A stretch of 64,000 nt of DNA from Citrus sinensis (lineage: Eukaryota; Streptophyta; Magnoliopsida; Sapindales; Rutaceae): the NCBI RefSeq assembly GCF_022201045.2, contig NC_068561.1, forward strand, positions 23,008,501-23,072,500, given 5' to 3'. Positions within the stretch are counted from its first letter, which is position 1, and every line of letters begins with the position of its first letter. The notes under the pieces are model-generated. The model was not told where the DNA came from. It made no database searches and was given only the letters and a program-made list of their open reading frames with translations. Below are positions 24,701 through 36,927 of the stretch, in pieces. Made by a program: the position numbers and the translations under genes.

Positions 24701-27700
24701 ACAATATCAATACACACTTTCCAATGAAATTACTTCAATCAAGTTATTGAACATACCAATCTGCAAAATCACTCCAAAAGAAATCATATGTTTCTCTTCC
24801 AACATCTCCAAAGAAATACTTGTCATAGCTTGCAGTGACGGTATCAATAAGCATATGGAGTTTCGAGACCTGGAAGTTAATAAGATTTATTCGTTTATTT
24901 TCATGACCATTTTGCATTATACAAACACCAAAAACCAGACATCATACGTAGCAGTGAACTCATTTGATTAGCTAAAGAAACATAATGGTTTGAGAAAGCA
25001 GCACATACTACATCATATAATAATTTTCTTACCACCCAACATTCTGGTAAAGGTGCTTTACATAGACACTCCTCTTCATCAAACTGTAAAAGGAAAAGAA
25101 AAAAAAAATGTCTAAGTTCAGATAATAAGATGCCTTCAACATCTACACTGCAGATAGCAGACGTGGAAAGAACAAAAACCCTATAATCAATAGAGAATAA
25201 GGTCCAAGGACTTCAATAAAAATACAATGGTTAGATATTTCTTTCATATTTCATGCCCTCATACCGTGTGGGCTAAATAGCAATAAGAATGCTATTTAGA
25301 TACTTCAATAAGAGATGTTGCACATTATGTAAATAAGTTAGGGTGAAGTTCGACTATGAGCGCAGGGCAATAGTCTCAACTCTCATGACCTGACTTTGAC
25401 TTGGAATGCAGGGAGTTTGTTCCTCCCTGGATATCCGAGTTAGACCTTACAAAAGTGAAGCAGTTACAGACTGTAAATGAGAACATCTGGGACTTGCATC
25501 AAACTGCCACAATCTCAGAAACTTAATCTTGCTCTAAATTAGAAGCTTTGAATGATTGTTGTCAGAAAACTTCACTGGCTCCTAAAAATTTGAGTTTGTG
25601 CTCAGGAAGGGGTAGGGTGATTGCATTTTGTGTTTAATATTATCAAATCTCCTTTGATTGCACTCAGTGATAAGAGTGACTTACTTGCATGAGAAGCAGG
25701 AATTAATGATTGCATTTTGTGTCAAGAAAAACTTAAAACTATGGAGAATGCATAAAAATTATCTAGTTCAGTTAAAATATTAAAAAAAAAATTGCTCATA
25801 TTCAGTTGCTACTCCCATCTTAATCTGAAGTAAGGAATTTAAAGAAAAATTCATCAGTAATTAATCATATGTTAAGTGATTTTTTTTTTTTTTTGCTAAG
25901 AAACAAAGATTAAATATAACTATAAGAAATATGTACAAGGATATCATATGTTAAGTGATTTTGCAAATCGAATATGTGATATTTGCTTCACAATTTATTA
26001 AATTCTGTCTAATCAAAAGAAATTCAGAAAGGCAGGAAATGTGTGGAAGTTGTCAAACACTTGCCAGTATCTCTCTAGTTCCCATACGTCAGGACACAAA
26101 CCTTATAAGCCAGTAAAATTTCCCATCGAGATATATCATTTTGACTTGGCAAGTTCTGTAAAATGAACTTGCCAGCATTCCACAACTTGTTGGTGAAGGC
26201 CTTGTTGGCGGTCAATCTCTCAATAGATAAACTGAGGTCCTGGAAAAAAAGAATGTGAAGTTAGATGAGATGGTAAAGATATTCATCAGTCTAGGACCTG
26301 CATACATTTAAAACCAGCATAATGTCTAGCTCTAAACTTTATTATTAATCATTTGATCTAGCTTTTTTCTAGTCATTTTAAGAATTTTCAGACAAACCTG
26401 ACCAGCAGTTCCTAAAGAAATAGTGAACCGTAAAGCATCAGCGCCAAACTCCTTGATCGTATCTATTGGATCAATCACATTCCCTAATGTTTTTGACATT
26501 TTTCTCCCCTAAAATTCAGCAAATGATTTGTCAGGGCAACCAAGATAACTATGCTACAAAGCATACAAGATAAGACATGGTTATTAAAAAAGGAAAAACT
26601 GAAATTTATTCTCATGGAAAAACTCTTTTGTCTTGTCATTGTTGAACATGCACTTTTATATGCCCATTTGAAGCTATATATAAAGACACTTTTCAGTTTA
26701 TGAACAGCAACAAACAGAGAAATTTTATTAATCCACTTAGAATTCAAGGTTGCAACATTAGTGTTTAAAATCATGAAGACAGATAAAATTAAAAGCATAA
26801 TTAAATCAAAACATATCAGAGTTCAATATATGGTATTGTAAGCACAAACCAGCTCTCCACCAACTAAACAAAAAACCATCTGTCCACCAACTAAGCGAAA
26901 AACCTGCAGAGTGAAACCTAAACTTTTCTGTAGTAACTAGCCATTCTGGAAGACACATTGCTCTTAACTAGATGACAAAACCAATGTTCAAGCATTAGCT
27001 TTGCTTGTGCATTCTACTTACCTGAGAGTCACGAATCAATCCATGAAGATAAACATGGGAAAATGGAACACTCCCCGTGAACTCGATTCCCATCATTACC
27101 ATTCTTGCCACCCAGAAAAATAATATGTCATGCCTGCCCAAACAAGAGAGAAATATCAGCACCACTGATCATTAGATAACCATTAACGTGGATATGCAGA
27201 AGAAAATTAGCAGGCTTCCATCACAAGAAATGGAATTATTGGATGTACAAGAGAGTGAATGAGGATTTAATGCTAGGTAGATTTTCCACATTCCCAGTCT
27301 GCATTCTGATTTTGGCACAAAACTTATCAATTAATTGCAAGGCTATGCAGAACAAAGCACATGTTTATTCTATGTGCCAGAAAATTTACTTTAGTATAGA
27401 ATATTAATGCTAACATAGACAAATTTGAGGTGGTTGTAAGGTTTAAACACATTTCTGCTGTACCTGGTTAATTAACAGGCCATGATGATGAAAATAGTCT
27501 TAAATTGGGCAACATTTGTCCATTAACTGACTAAATCAGTTATAGTCCTTAAAACTAAAGTAGCAACAGTAAGATGCATACCCAGTTTCAAGCATCGTTG
27601 TTGGATAAAACTTCTTAAAATCATCAGCTGACACATCTGGCCACCCAAGAGTACTGAAAGGCCAAAGCGCACTGCAGATGAAAGGGAGAACTGATGTCCA

Positions 27701-30700
27701 GTAAAGATAAGTAGTATTTATCACATAGAGAAATTTAATATGTGTACTTGGAAAGAAATTCAAAATTGTATCAAAAGAGAAAAAGGTTAAGGCTGTACAG
27801 CTTTAGATCAGATCGTCCACACAGAAAGCAGAATAAACTTGGGGAAGGGAAAAAACTATACAGCACGCATACAAGAAAACAAGTGTATCCATCCCTCCCT
27901 AAGCGAAAACATCCTAGCTAAGCAATTAAAATATCAAGAATCAGGTGAAACCAAGAAAAAGCAAGCATGAGAATTATATGCAAAACCGTAATATGATGAC
28001 CTTGAAACGCAAGTGACTGTGTATAATTCAAGAGTATAATGCATTCATCAACCTTGTCCCAACCAAAAAAAAAAAAAAAATTCAGCATAGATCAGGTTGT
28101 TCAATAAACCTCGAAAACCAGGTGTCAAGTACATCCGGATCCTGATATATTTCCACATTTTTTCCATACTTTTGATGGGCTTTCTCAAGAGCTTCATCAG
28201 CATTCCTAGCCACTATATATTCCTCTTCTTTTCCAACAATATACCAAACTGGTATACGATGCCCCCACCACAGTTGTCTGCTTATACACCAATCTTTAAT
28301 ATTTGATAGCCAATGATTGTAAATCTGTTGTCAACAAGAACGGAAAAAAGAATAGTTTTCAGTGGATGGTAAAGATTATGATCCATGAAACAATAGCAGG
28401 TACATGGGTATTGCATAAATGTCAAAAAGGTACCAGGTTAAAACTTTTTTTTTTTGGGTCCCCAGAGATAGATAAAAGCAAAGGATGTTCCATAAAGAGT
28501 AGCCAAACAAAAAAAGAGCAGGGTAGTGAATCCACGAACTGTAGAGTACTGAATATATGAGGTTGAGGAAAGTGGTAACCACAGAGTAAATACAGAAGAC
28601 ACTGTCTGCCTGTATTGGAGGCAAAAAGAAGTCTTCATAATAACTCTACATACCTTCTCAAATCTTTCAGGCATAATTGTTAGTTCCCCTTTCTCAACTG
28701 CATGAAGGGCCTTTTCAGCTAAAGGCTCCATGGTAACAAACCACTGCTTGCTTACTAGGGGCTCAATTACCTAATAGAAGAGAGAAGAAACAATATTAGT
28801 GAATTTCCATTGAAAGAGGCATCCTCATTCACATTAATTCAGCTTTCAAAATATGAAAGGGCATCAGTAGGATACATAAGTATCATACTTCTCCACCTCG
28901 CTGGGATCTGGGAACTCGTAAAGTGTGGGGTTCCTTTTTGACAGCTAGGCCTGTCTCCTCAAGATCTGACCACAATTTCTTCCGTGCCTCAAACCGGTCA
29001 AGGCCACTATTGTTCAATAGTTACAGCCAAAAATTACAGGGAGAACATAAAGTTGTTTCATAATCCTCCGCAATTAATTTATTCCAATGTATTACCGGAA
29101 CAATCCTGCAACCTCGTTAAGTGTCCCATCCTTGTTCATCACATTAAGTATTGGAAGGCCTAGCTTTCTTGCAAGAAGGTAGTCATTATGGTCATGTCCA
29201 GGACTTATCTTCAATACTCCAGTCCCAAATTCTTTATCAACATACTGTGACCACAAAGATGTCAGATTATTAACATAAGGTGTTTGGAGTACACTTAACA
29301 ACCAAAGAATTGGTGAGTTTGCATCTTTTCCAATCCGCAAAGAAAGAGAAGCAAGCAAAAGGAGAAAAAAAAAAAAAGGAATTGCACAATGTTTTATTCA
29401 AGAACATTATGATAAATTTCATGTTCTACTATCTACTAGAAGAAAGGATAAAGCGAGGGTGGCTGCAAACTCATAATGACCATAGTAATAGAATATTCAT
29501 TTTCCTGGAATACAGACTGACAAGCACCATGAAAATATATAATTATCAAAATGGTATAATTTTAAAAGTTTATAGTCTCAGAAACCATGAATTGGGTTAT
29601 TATGAGATCTTTATCGAGATATACCAAAGGTTCCATGCATGCACAAAGATGTAAGACTATTCCTCAGTAATTGGATGTACCACCTCTTAACAGCTTGCAT
29701 TTCCTTTACCAGAGACTAACAACCATATAAACCCAGAACTAAACTTGGTTAGCCGGATAGGTTTTCTTACAGTTGAAACTTAACAACATAGAAAAAAGTA
29801 ACCAAATACATTTCATTATTCAATTAGACAAGAAGTGAAAAATTGCATATAACTCGAGAGGACCTAAAACTCAGGTTCTCAAAAGCAGTATTAAACCTTC
29901 CCACAATGTGAAAACAATTGTTAATCCATTCTACTTTCTGAAACCCCCATAATTTACAACCGGCTAATTGTTTTAAAGCAAAAGGTTCATATTTCATACT
30001 AAGATCATAAACTTCCACCATATCTAAGTGCCTTATGAAATTATTATTAAGTTTGCAGAATGGAAAAGCCACCAAATGATGCTGAAGCTTCAAGGAAAAT
30101 AAGCATGATACAAGTAACATAAATGTACAAGTCAAACAGTTATTAAGAAAATGGTGAATGGATACTTTTACCTTGTCGGAGATGATAGGGACATGACGGC
30201 CATATGTCATAGGCACAATTGCCATCATCCCAATAAATTGAGAATAATGCTCGTCCTGCAAATGAAGAATAAATATAAAATTTCAAGAATTGATAACCCA
30301 AAATGTTTTCCTGAGTCCTGATTCATAAAAATATTCATACGCCAGGATAGGTTAGAGAAATTGAGTGTGTGCGCCTGTGAATGCACTGTATACATAAACA
30401 TGCAGTGTCAGAGACATCTAAGCACTTTAGTATGGTTAGGAGTGATTATCAAGCTTGTCACCAAAGGCACACCATTTCTCAGAGGGAGTAGAACTTATAT
30501 GGTGTTCTGCTCCATAAAATTCTACAAAGATGACTGAAAGTTATATTTACCCAAGTCATACTCTTTGGTTCAGCATGCAACAAATCAGCTTAAAAAAGAA
30601 ATTATTTGGAATATATAAACAGCTTAAAAATAAATGAAGTAAAATTTTTCGAGACTAAGCTCCGACAATTAAGACAAAGAAGACCAGAAGATGCCCGAAA

Positions 30701-33700
30701 TCAGACTAGCTAATGAAGGCGAACCTCCATGTGCGTCCTTCTCTAGAAACCAAATACTTTTGTATGGCCCCCAGAAATAACAGAATGATTATCCCTTTCA
30801 CCTCCCATACAAGATAAAAGATAAGGAATAATATAGTTTCTGGAAAAAGTCTTATAGTCCATAGAATCATGTATGTAACTGAATTAATGGATTGAAATTA
30901 CTCTTGTCCTAAATTTAAATTAAACATTGAAAGCACTATGAATATTTCTGTGTCTTTTAGTTAAAGTTATTTGCAAAAATTAATAAAATTCGATCACTGC
31001 ATTTTATATCTTTGAATCCTTGTGTTGACATTTTACACAAAGTAACTTTTGAGCACCAGGCCCATCCATCTCTAAAACACTAAAGCATTGTTTAGTATTG
31101 AGAAGCTGTATCTTAAAAGCTAGTAAATAAAAGCTAAAACTGTATAATAAAAGTTAATAGTGTGGTTAAATATGACTCTAAATAATAACTTTGAAAAAAA
31201 ATAGTAAAGATATTATAGGTCTTTCATCATACAAGTGAAGTGATGCATCAAATTAACTTGGCTTCCAAATCACAACAGCTAGTGTTCACCAAACACCTTC
31301 GTGCTGCAGCTTAAGCTACAACACTCCAACCTAAATACCAAACAGGGTCTAATACAAGGCAAACAAAATTGTCATACCTGAGGATTGACTGCAAGAGCCA
31401 CATCACCAAACAAAGTCTCAGGTCGTGTTGTTGCTATTGTCAAGAAGTCACTCCTACATACCAGTAAAATCTCAATATCAATAATTATAAATTATTTAAA
31501 TTACAAAGGATGATAAAAAGTATGTAAAATTAACATAAGAGGCGATGTTCAATCACATGAAAAATTATAAAAGTTGGAGAAACAGAAAGAACCAGATAAT
31601 ACTAGTGGTCTACAGTTCAAACAATTTGTGATATTCCAACATATGTTAGCACAGCAATGCAAAAGACATCTTCCTTCTTCCATGGTACCATTTCAAGAAC
31701 CAAATGAAGAAAATAGTTCATTTTTGGTATCTTATATTCCATATCTTACTACCTCTTATTATTTTTAAAGTTAATTCTTTCTCACAATTATCCTTATACA
31801 TGTACGTATCTATGCATGTGACATATAGGATAACAAGGCTCCCAAGAAAAGTTGCAATCTCTTAAAAATTAGCCATGGATTTGCATCCACCAAAAATAAG
31901 AGTGCCCATGAGATTCAACCAGAAGCTTCTCTTCAGCATACCCACCAATTATTAAAAAAAGGGCTTTAAAAAATCTACTATTTTAGTTGATAGCCAATGA
32001 AAGAGGACAGGATGCTTTTCAAAAATTTTCTTTTCTCTATCTAGGAAACACAGTACTTCCTCTGTTTGAAACCATTTTTTCTGACAGCACTGATTAAAAA
32101 AAATAGCACAATCACCTCATTGTAAAGAGAAATATAAAGAAAAGCATTCATCCATCAAGAAATTATCATACTTGTCGACATTATTGACTTCTTTGGATAA
32201 GTTCATTGAAGTTTTGTATTAGAAATCAGTAGAACAGTTTTTAAAAGAAAATCTTTCTATTTGTCTTTCTTGTCAGTCTTACAACCAGAAAAATTTATCC
32301 ACCTTCATTGAGTTGCCTCTCTGATCGGCTAACTGAGGCACTAAATAACTGAAGCATCATCTCAGTAATCCCTATATCGATCTTTACAAAGTCGAAAGGG
32401 AAGAAATTCATCGAACTTCACTATCCCAACTTATTGGCAGGTCAAAAGGAAAGGAGATACTTGGATCTTTTGTTGCTTAGTGAGAGATAAACAACTAATG
32501 TGTTCTTCTGCAGATTCTGAAACTCTTACGCCATCTGGCCATTTTATAGCTTCAACATGAGTTCTTGTCCCACTGCCCTAAGCTTCTTTAATGAATATCT
32601 AACTAAGAAGTACTGATAAATTTTCTTTGACAAAAGGAAACATAATAAAGCCTCCATTTTCTTTGAGTTCAGTGTGGCCAGATTTACATCCCATTTGGTT
32701 GTTCAACCATTTTTCACTAAGCAGGTAGCTTAGCTTCTCATATCAAAGCAAAAGCGCATTCCATTTATTATCATAATTAGTACACTTTTTTATTATAAAA
32801 AGGCAATTAATTCATTTTGAAATTTTCACAATTTCTAGCGAGAGATTGTAATCTACAAGAACAAATTTTCGTTTGAGAATAAAAAGAAAGAACAGTCAGG
32901 TAAATAAATACCTTCCAGCAACGCGGTACTTAATGTAATATAATGTACCAGGTTCTTCAGAATATTCTACTTCCTAGACAGAAAGGCAATATGATGTATG
33001 TCAAATGCTATCACTTTGAATAAAAAGTCACTAAGAACAATACCCGCATGAAACCAAAAATAGCATACCAAGTCTGAAACTGCAGTCTGCAGATTAGGAG
33101 ACCAGTTAACCATGTATGACCCTGAAAGAAATGTCAATTCACCTTGAGAACTAATCATACATAGAATGTCAATTATAAATGAAATATCACTTAATAACCT
33201 AAGATTGTAAGACAAGTGGCATACTTGAGCATTATTAAAAAAAAAAATTAAAAAAAATCTAGGAACCTTAAATTTTAAGCAGAAGAATAGTATAGTGCAC
33301 TTTATGCTATATATATATATATATGAAGAAAAGCATAGTGCGCTCTATGCTATATATATATATATATAGTAGGAGTACCCTCACATTGCAAAATCTCAGT
33401 ATCTCACAATTTATTTCAGAAAGACAATTACATTTAACCCATTATAAACTTATTCATAAGTTATAGACTTTTGGGTTAATAAACATATATAATTTAAGTG
33501 TATCATTGCATTTCACAATTTCTGTACGTGAACTAGGCCCTAGATAGAGTTGAAGATTCATGCAGCCAATACCAAGCAGCTTGAATATACATATTTGTTA
33601 ATTTATGTGGCGTCTACATGTATAAACCTATAACTATTATTATATCAAATATATAAACCAAATCCCACAACAACCTTGATGTAGGAGCAACTTGATCCCA

Positions 33701-36548
33701 GACCTTGTCGTGTAACCCTAAGAGAGATTGTAGCAGTTTAGCTAACTAGTTTCCACGATTAAATTTTAAATCTAATACTTCGATAATAATACATTAACTA
33801 TATCTAGAATGATTGAATGTACCATGCATGCATTGACATTCTGCTATAAAATATGGAGCTCAAACGAGATTTTAGGCGAAAATGAGACAAGTGCAAGCAT
33901 TCAGATCATAGAACTCGTTGCTAAAATATCAAGGTGCACAATAAATCACGTGGCCACCTTGCTAAAATATCGTATGGGCTATAGAGGTAAGTCCAGATCT
34001 AAATATTTGTGAAGTTACGAAACCAGTCAGTCTGAGTTTCTGGTCAGCAAAGGCAACAAGTACAGTGATCTATGGAACTTTGGTCTCTACCTTGATAGAT
34101 CAAGCCTTTCTCGTGAAGCCTGATAAATGCTTCAACAACAGCTCCTGCAAAATTGAAAGAACATGATCTCAGAACAAGTCAAAATTAAACACTACGAGGT
34201 AAATTGAAACTCCACATATATTTGAGCAACAATTCGATAACCACGGTTTTCAAAGACACATCTCCATATACACAAAGACTTTACACATCATGTGCTAATC
34301 TAAATAATTTTTTTTTTTTTTTTTGGCTACGAAACAAGAAACATTGTATTTAAATAAAAATCAATTAAAAAAGGGGGTGACCAGCAATGCTGAAGGCCCT
34401 AACAAGAGCAAAAACTGTAGATAAGAGAAACGCCTCTACGAACTGTAGCCACAGGACAAGAAAATCACTATCACTTCCCAATTACCAAAGAAAAGGTAGG
34501 AGATTTCCTGAACTCTAACAAAGTAAAGGTCCAAACTTCATTTTGACCAAGGGGCACAGACTACACTACTCTCAATGATCACAAGAACTTTCTGGAGCGC
34601 AACTAGATAGAAAAACTGTCTTACGACTTAGCTGCTCATCAAGCGTGAACCGTTCTCTTGTCCAATCACAAGAAGCACCAAGTCTTTTAATCTGGCTGGT
34701 AATAGTTCCACCATATCTGAAATTAAAAAGAAAAGAAAAAGCAAGAAATTAAGAGCAACCCCACCCTCCCAACCAAATAAATAAAAAAAGTCATACCTGT
34801 ACTCATAAGGATACATAATGATAGATAAAATAATTGTAACATTAATGGTTAAAATCAATCACAAACCAGCAAGCAAGCAGAAAAAATAATCAAATTTCAG
34901 AAGGTGCGGATATTCAATCGAGAAAGTATCCAGATAAACTAACAAAAACTAAATAAAAAAATTGTACAACTTCACTCTTTTTATGTAGACACAACAAAAG
35001 AAAAAATAAATAAATTCTATATCATGTCCCGAGAACTGAATCTTATGCTCAATGATTAGAATTTCTAAAGACAGCTCATAAATTAGATTTTGACTATTCT
35101 TACCCCATAAAATGATTTAAATCTCTATGACATGTGGGCACAAACAGACACAGCAGAGATGGGGGGGGGGGGGGTGAAAGACAGGGGAACAAATATGGAT
35201 TTAGCCGAACGCTTTGAGGAAGGTAGAGGATACACTTAATTGGAAAACATGTATTGCTGAAAGAATATGTTATGGAGGAATGCATACTTTTCTTTCCACT
35301 CCCAAACTCGTTTTGTGAACTCATCTCTACTCAGCTCAACTCTTTTAATTCCTTCAGCAGCCAGCATTTTTTCCACAACCAACTGCATAAATCATGATAA
35401 AGTAAAGACATTTTAGCTTCCAAAAATGAATTTAATCTAAAAATCTCAAAAGTGCGACACTTAGCTAAAATTCTATTCTAGCATACAATATATATGATAT
35501 AGAGATGTAATCCATGCACGTATCCACTCAAAACATGTATTTTCATGCATGTCTATTTGTATGTGCACATATGTATGTGTGTGTATGCATTTCTGGATGA
35601 GTGAGAAGAAATAGAAGCTTGTAATCCCCGTGTTTAAATCATAACAAGTGGCATAGAAGTTAAAAATCTTTGTTCTTGGAGAAATGTTTACCACAAAGAA
35701 AATAGAAAATAACTAACTGCATGGCCAAATGTATTTGACAGAAGAATCATATGAATTAATTTAGACAAAAAAGCAATATACTCATGCAAAATAAATAGCC
35801 TTTCAGTGTGATAACAGACCTGAGTTGCGATACCGGCATGATCTGTCCCAGGAAGCCAAAGTGTTGGTCGACCCTTCATTCGATGGTATCTAACCATAAT
35901 ATCCTAGCACAGAAGACCATAAGTGGGGATAAAAAGATTATTATAAGCACATGAAAAATGCAATTGAAGACGTAAAATGTCTTTTAAAACCATTTTAACA
36001 ACCTCAAGAGTCACAAACATTGCATGCCCCATGTGCAGCGAACCGGTAACATTAGGAGGTGGCATCGATATCACAAATGGATCACTTCCCCGTTCAAAAT
36101 TTGGCTTAAAATAACCTTGAGACTCCCACCTAACATCCAACAATGAGCATAACAAGAAACCATACAGAGGCCAACGGATACAAGAACTAAAGAGCATGAA
36201 GCAATCAACATGGTAACATATCGAAATACCAGTTGTATATTCGTTCCTCGGAAGTAAAATCAAATGTTTTTGGTAATGTATCCTTATTGTTCTCTGCGGC
36301 AGCAACTGAAATGCAAAAAGAAGCCATAATTCCACTGTAAAAGAACTAAAAGAGAATATAAAAAAAAAATTGTCAAAAATTCAGTGGGGGCAAACAGCGA
36401 TACCGGCAAAGAATTTTTGTTTGGTACGGTTGAAATTCCAGTGAGGGAGCTTCATGCAACGCTGTCGTTTAGAAAATAGTAAAGGATTGAGTCTGTAAGA
36501 AGATAAAAGAGTAGGACCAGAAATCAAAGGACTCATTTGTAAAATCAT
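21765..36548 (-). CDS. EMB2247: valyl-tRNA synthetase, organellar type
   Basis: Charges tRNA-Val with valine (class Ia). Twenty-seven exons, 5' to 3': 36404-36548, 36230-36305, 36003-36129, 35820-35903, 35288-35382, 34625-34716, 34091-34144, 33069-33121, 32912-32973, 31378-31453, 30172-30255, 29096-29244, 28889-29006, 28654-28770, 28110-28324, 27582-27671, 27022-27133, 26398-26508, 26102-26239, 25033-25083, 24757-24869, 24318-24465, 23444-23548, 23210-23311, 22923-22995, 22608-22774, 21765-21893. They sum to 961 aa with every phase matching. Seen: an N-terminal Ser/Arg/Leu-rich transit-like segment, [14 protein letters not shown] with the HIGH-type motif (106-109), [10 protein letters not shown], editing-domain blocks ([10 protein letters not shown]), KMSKT (about 586-590) in place of KMSKS, and a C-terminal Val-arm coiled coil. 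The transit-like N-terminus and length suggest plastid/mitochondrial import. Start: first ATG, with an in-frame Met at residue 5. Confidence 0.96.
22193..22216 (+). repeat. 24-nt poly(C) tract
   Basis: Uninterrupted C24 inside the last intron of the valyl-tRNA synthetase gene (G24 in its transcript), followed by CCCCCC and an A13 run. On the minus strand the adjoining sequence reads like the 3' tail of a retroposon (ATCAATAAAATTTTTG then T/A-rich). The length may be unreliable because of sequencing. Confidence 0.7.
25864..25962 (-). mobile_element. ultra-short non-LTR retroposon insertion with long target duplication
   Basis: The 20-nt sequence ATCATATGTTAAGTGATTTT occurs at 25864-25883/4 and again at 25943-25962. 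Between the copies is a T tract (poly(A) on the minus strand) plus about 45 nt ending GCTAAGAAACAAAG on the plus strand. A similar end (GGCTACGAAACAAG after a T tract) begins the element at 34309. This is a severely 5'-truncated LINE-like copy in a valyl-tRNA synthetase intron. Confidence 0.75.
31084..31348. mobile_element. MITE, family M1 copy 1 (intronic)
   Basis: A ~265-bp AT-rich element with imperfect terminal inverted repeats: left TTGTTTAGTATTGAGAAGC, right (reverse complement) CTGTTTGGTATTTAGGTTGG, then GTAGCTTAAGC-type subterminal matches. It lies in an intron of the valyl-tRNA synthetase gene. The interior (TTTCATCATACAAGT, AGTGTTCACCAAACA) matches the copies near 41628 and 61895. 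Confidence 0.65.
33290..33370. repeat. two-unit repeat ending in (AT)n
   Basis: Two adjacent units of the form ATAGTGCNCTNTATGCT followed by (AT)8-11, at about 33290-33323 and 33336-33368, lie in the intron between exons 7 and 8 of the valyl-tRNA synthetase gene. Within the second, AGCATAGTGCGCTCTATGCT is nearly palindromic. Confidence 0.6.
34306..34610 (-). mobile_element. candidate LINE-type 3' fragment in a valyl-tRNA synthetase intron
   Basis: A T17-18 tract on the plus strand (poly(A) tail on the minus) is followed by GGCTACGAAACAAGAAACATT and about 280 bp of more balanced base composition than the surrounding intron. The tail resembles that of the short insertion at 25884. I could not find a target duplication, so the limits are approximate. 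Confidence 0.45.
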
Positions 36549-36927
36549 TTTTGTTTCGGTGAAAAATTAGAAAACACCGAAAACCCCTGGCTTTTGAAGA
36601 TGGAGTGGCGTTGTGCTAAGCTATGCAGTGCAGGGTTTAACGTTTCAGTGGCATAGAATGGATGTGTAGAGTGCGGACTCAAGTGAAACAAAGTGGATGA
36701 TGAAATAATTTCTTATGGAACGAGAAGATAGAGCCCAATACATTCGTGGGCTCAGGAAAGGCCCATCGGTGTGGCCCGTTTCTAAAATTCTTACAGGTAA
36801 ATTTCTTTGGAGGCCTAAAACTATTTCTAATTATTGATAAGCAAATGATGTTTTGAAACTATACTTAACAGTCCAAAATATTAAGTATGTTCTTTGATCC
36901 GTCATCCATGATGTGTACAGCAGAATC
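36549..36927. promoter_or_regulatory. shared divergent promoter (valyl-tRNA synthetase / PPR)
   Basis: Only 379 bp separate the two start codons, which face away from each other. The spacer holds site II-type elements: AGGCCCAT (36759-36766), GTGGCCCG just after it, and an inverted pair GAGCCCA (36731-36737) / TGGGCTC (36747-36753). GGCCCA/TGGGCC elements are known in promoters of plant housekeeping and organelle-biogenesis genes, which fits both products. No TATA box stands out. Confidence 0.6.

Noticed and set aside
29824-30261. 145-codon minus-strand frame
   Set aside because: Only the first 28 residues after the splice acceptor are the valyl-tRNA synthetase exon (30172-30255); the rest is intron read-through.
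35904-36335. 143-codon minus-strand frame
   Set aside because: It is an intron-spanning read-through over valyl-tRNA synthetase exon 3 (36003-36129); the frame in the intron has no meaning.
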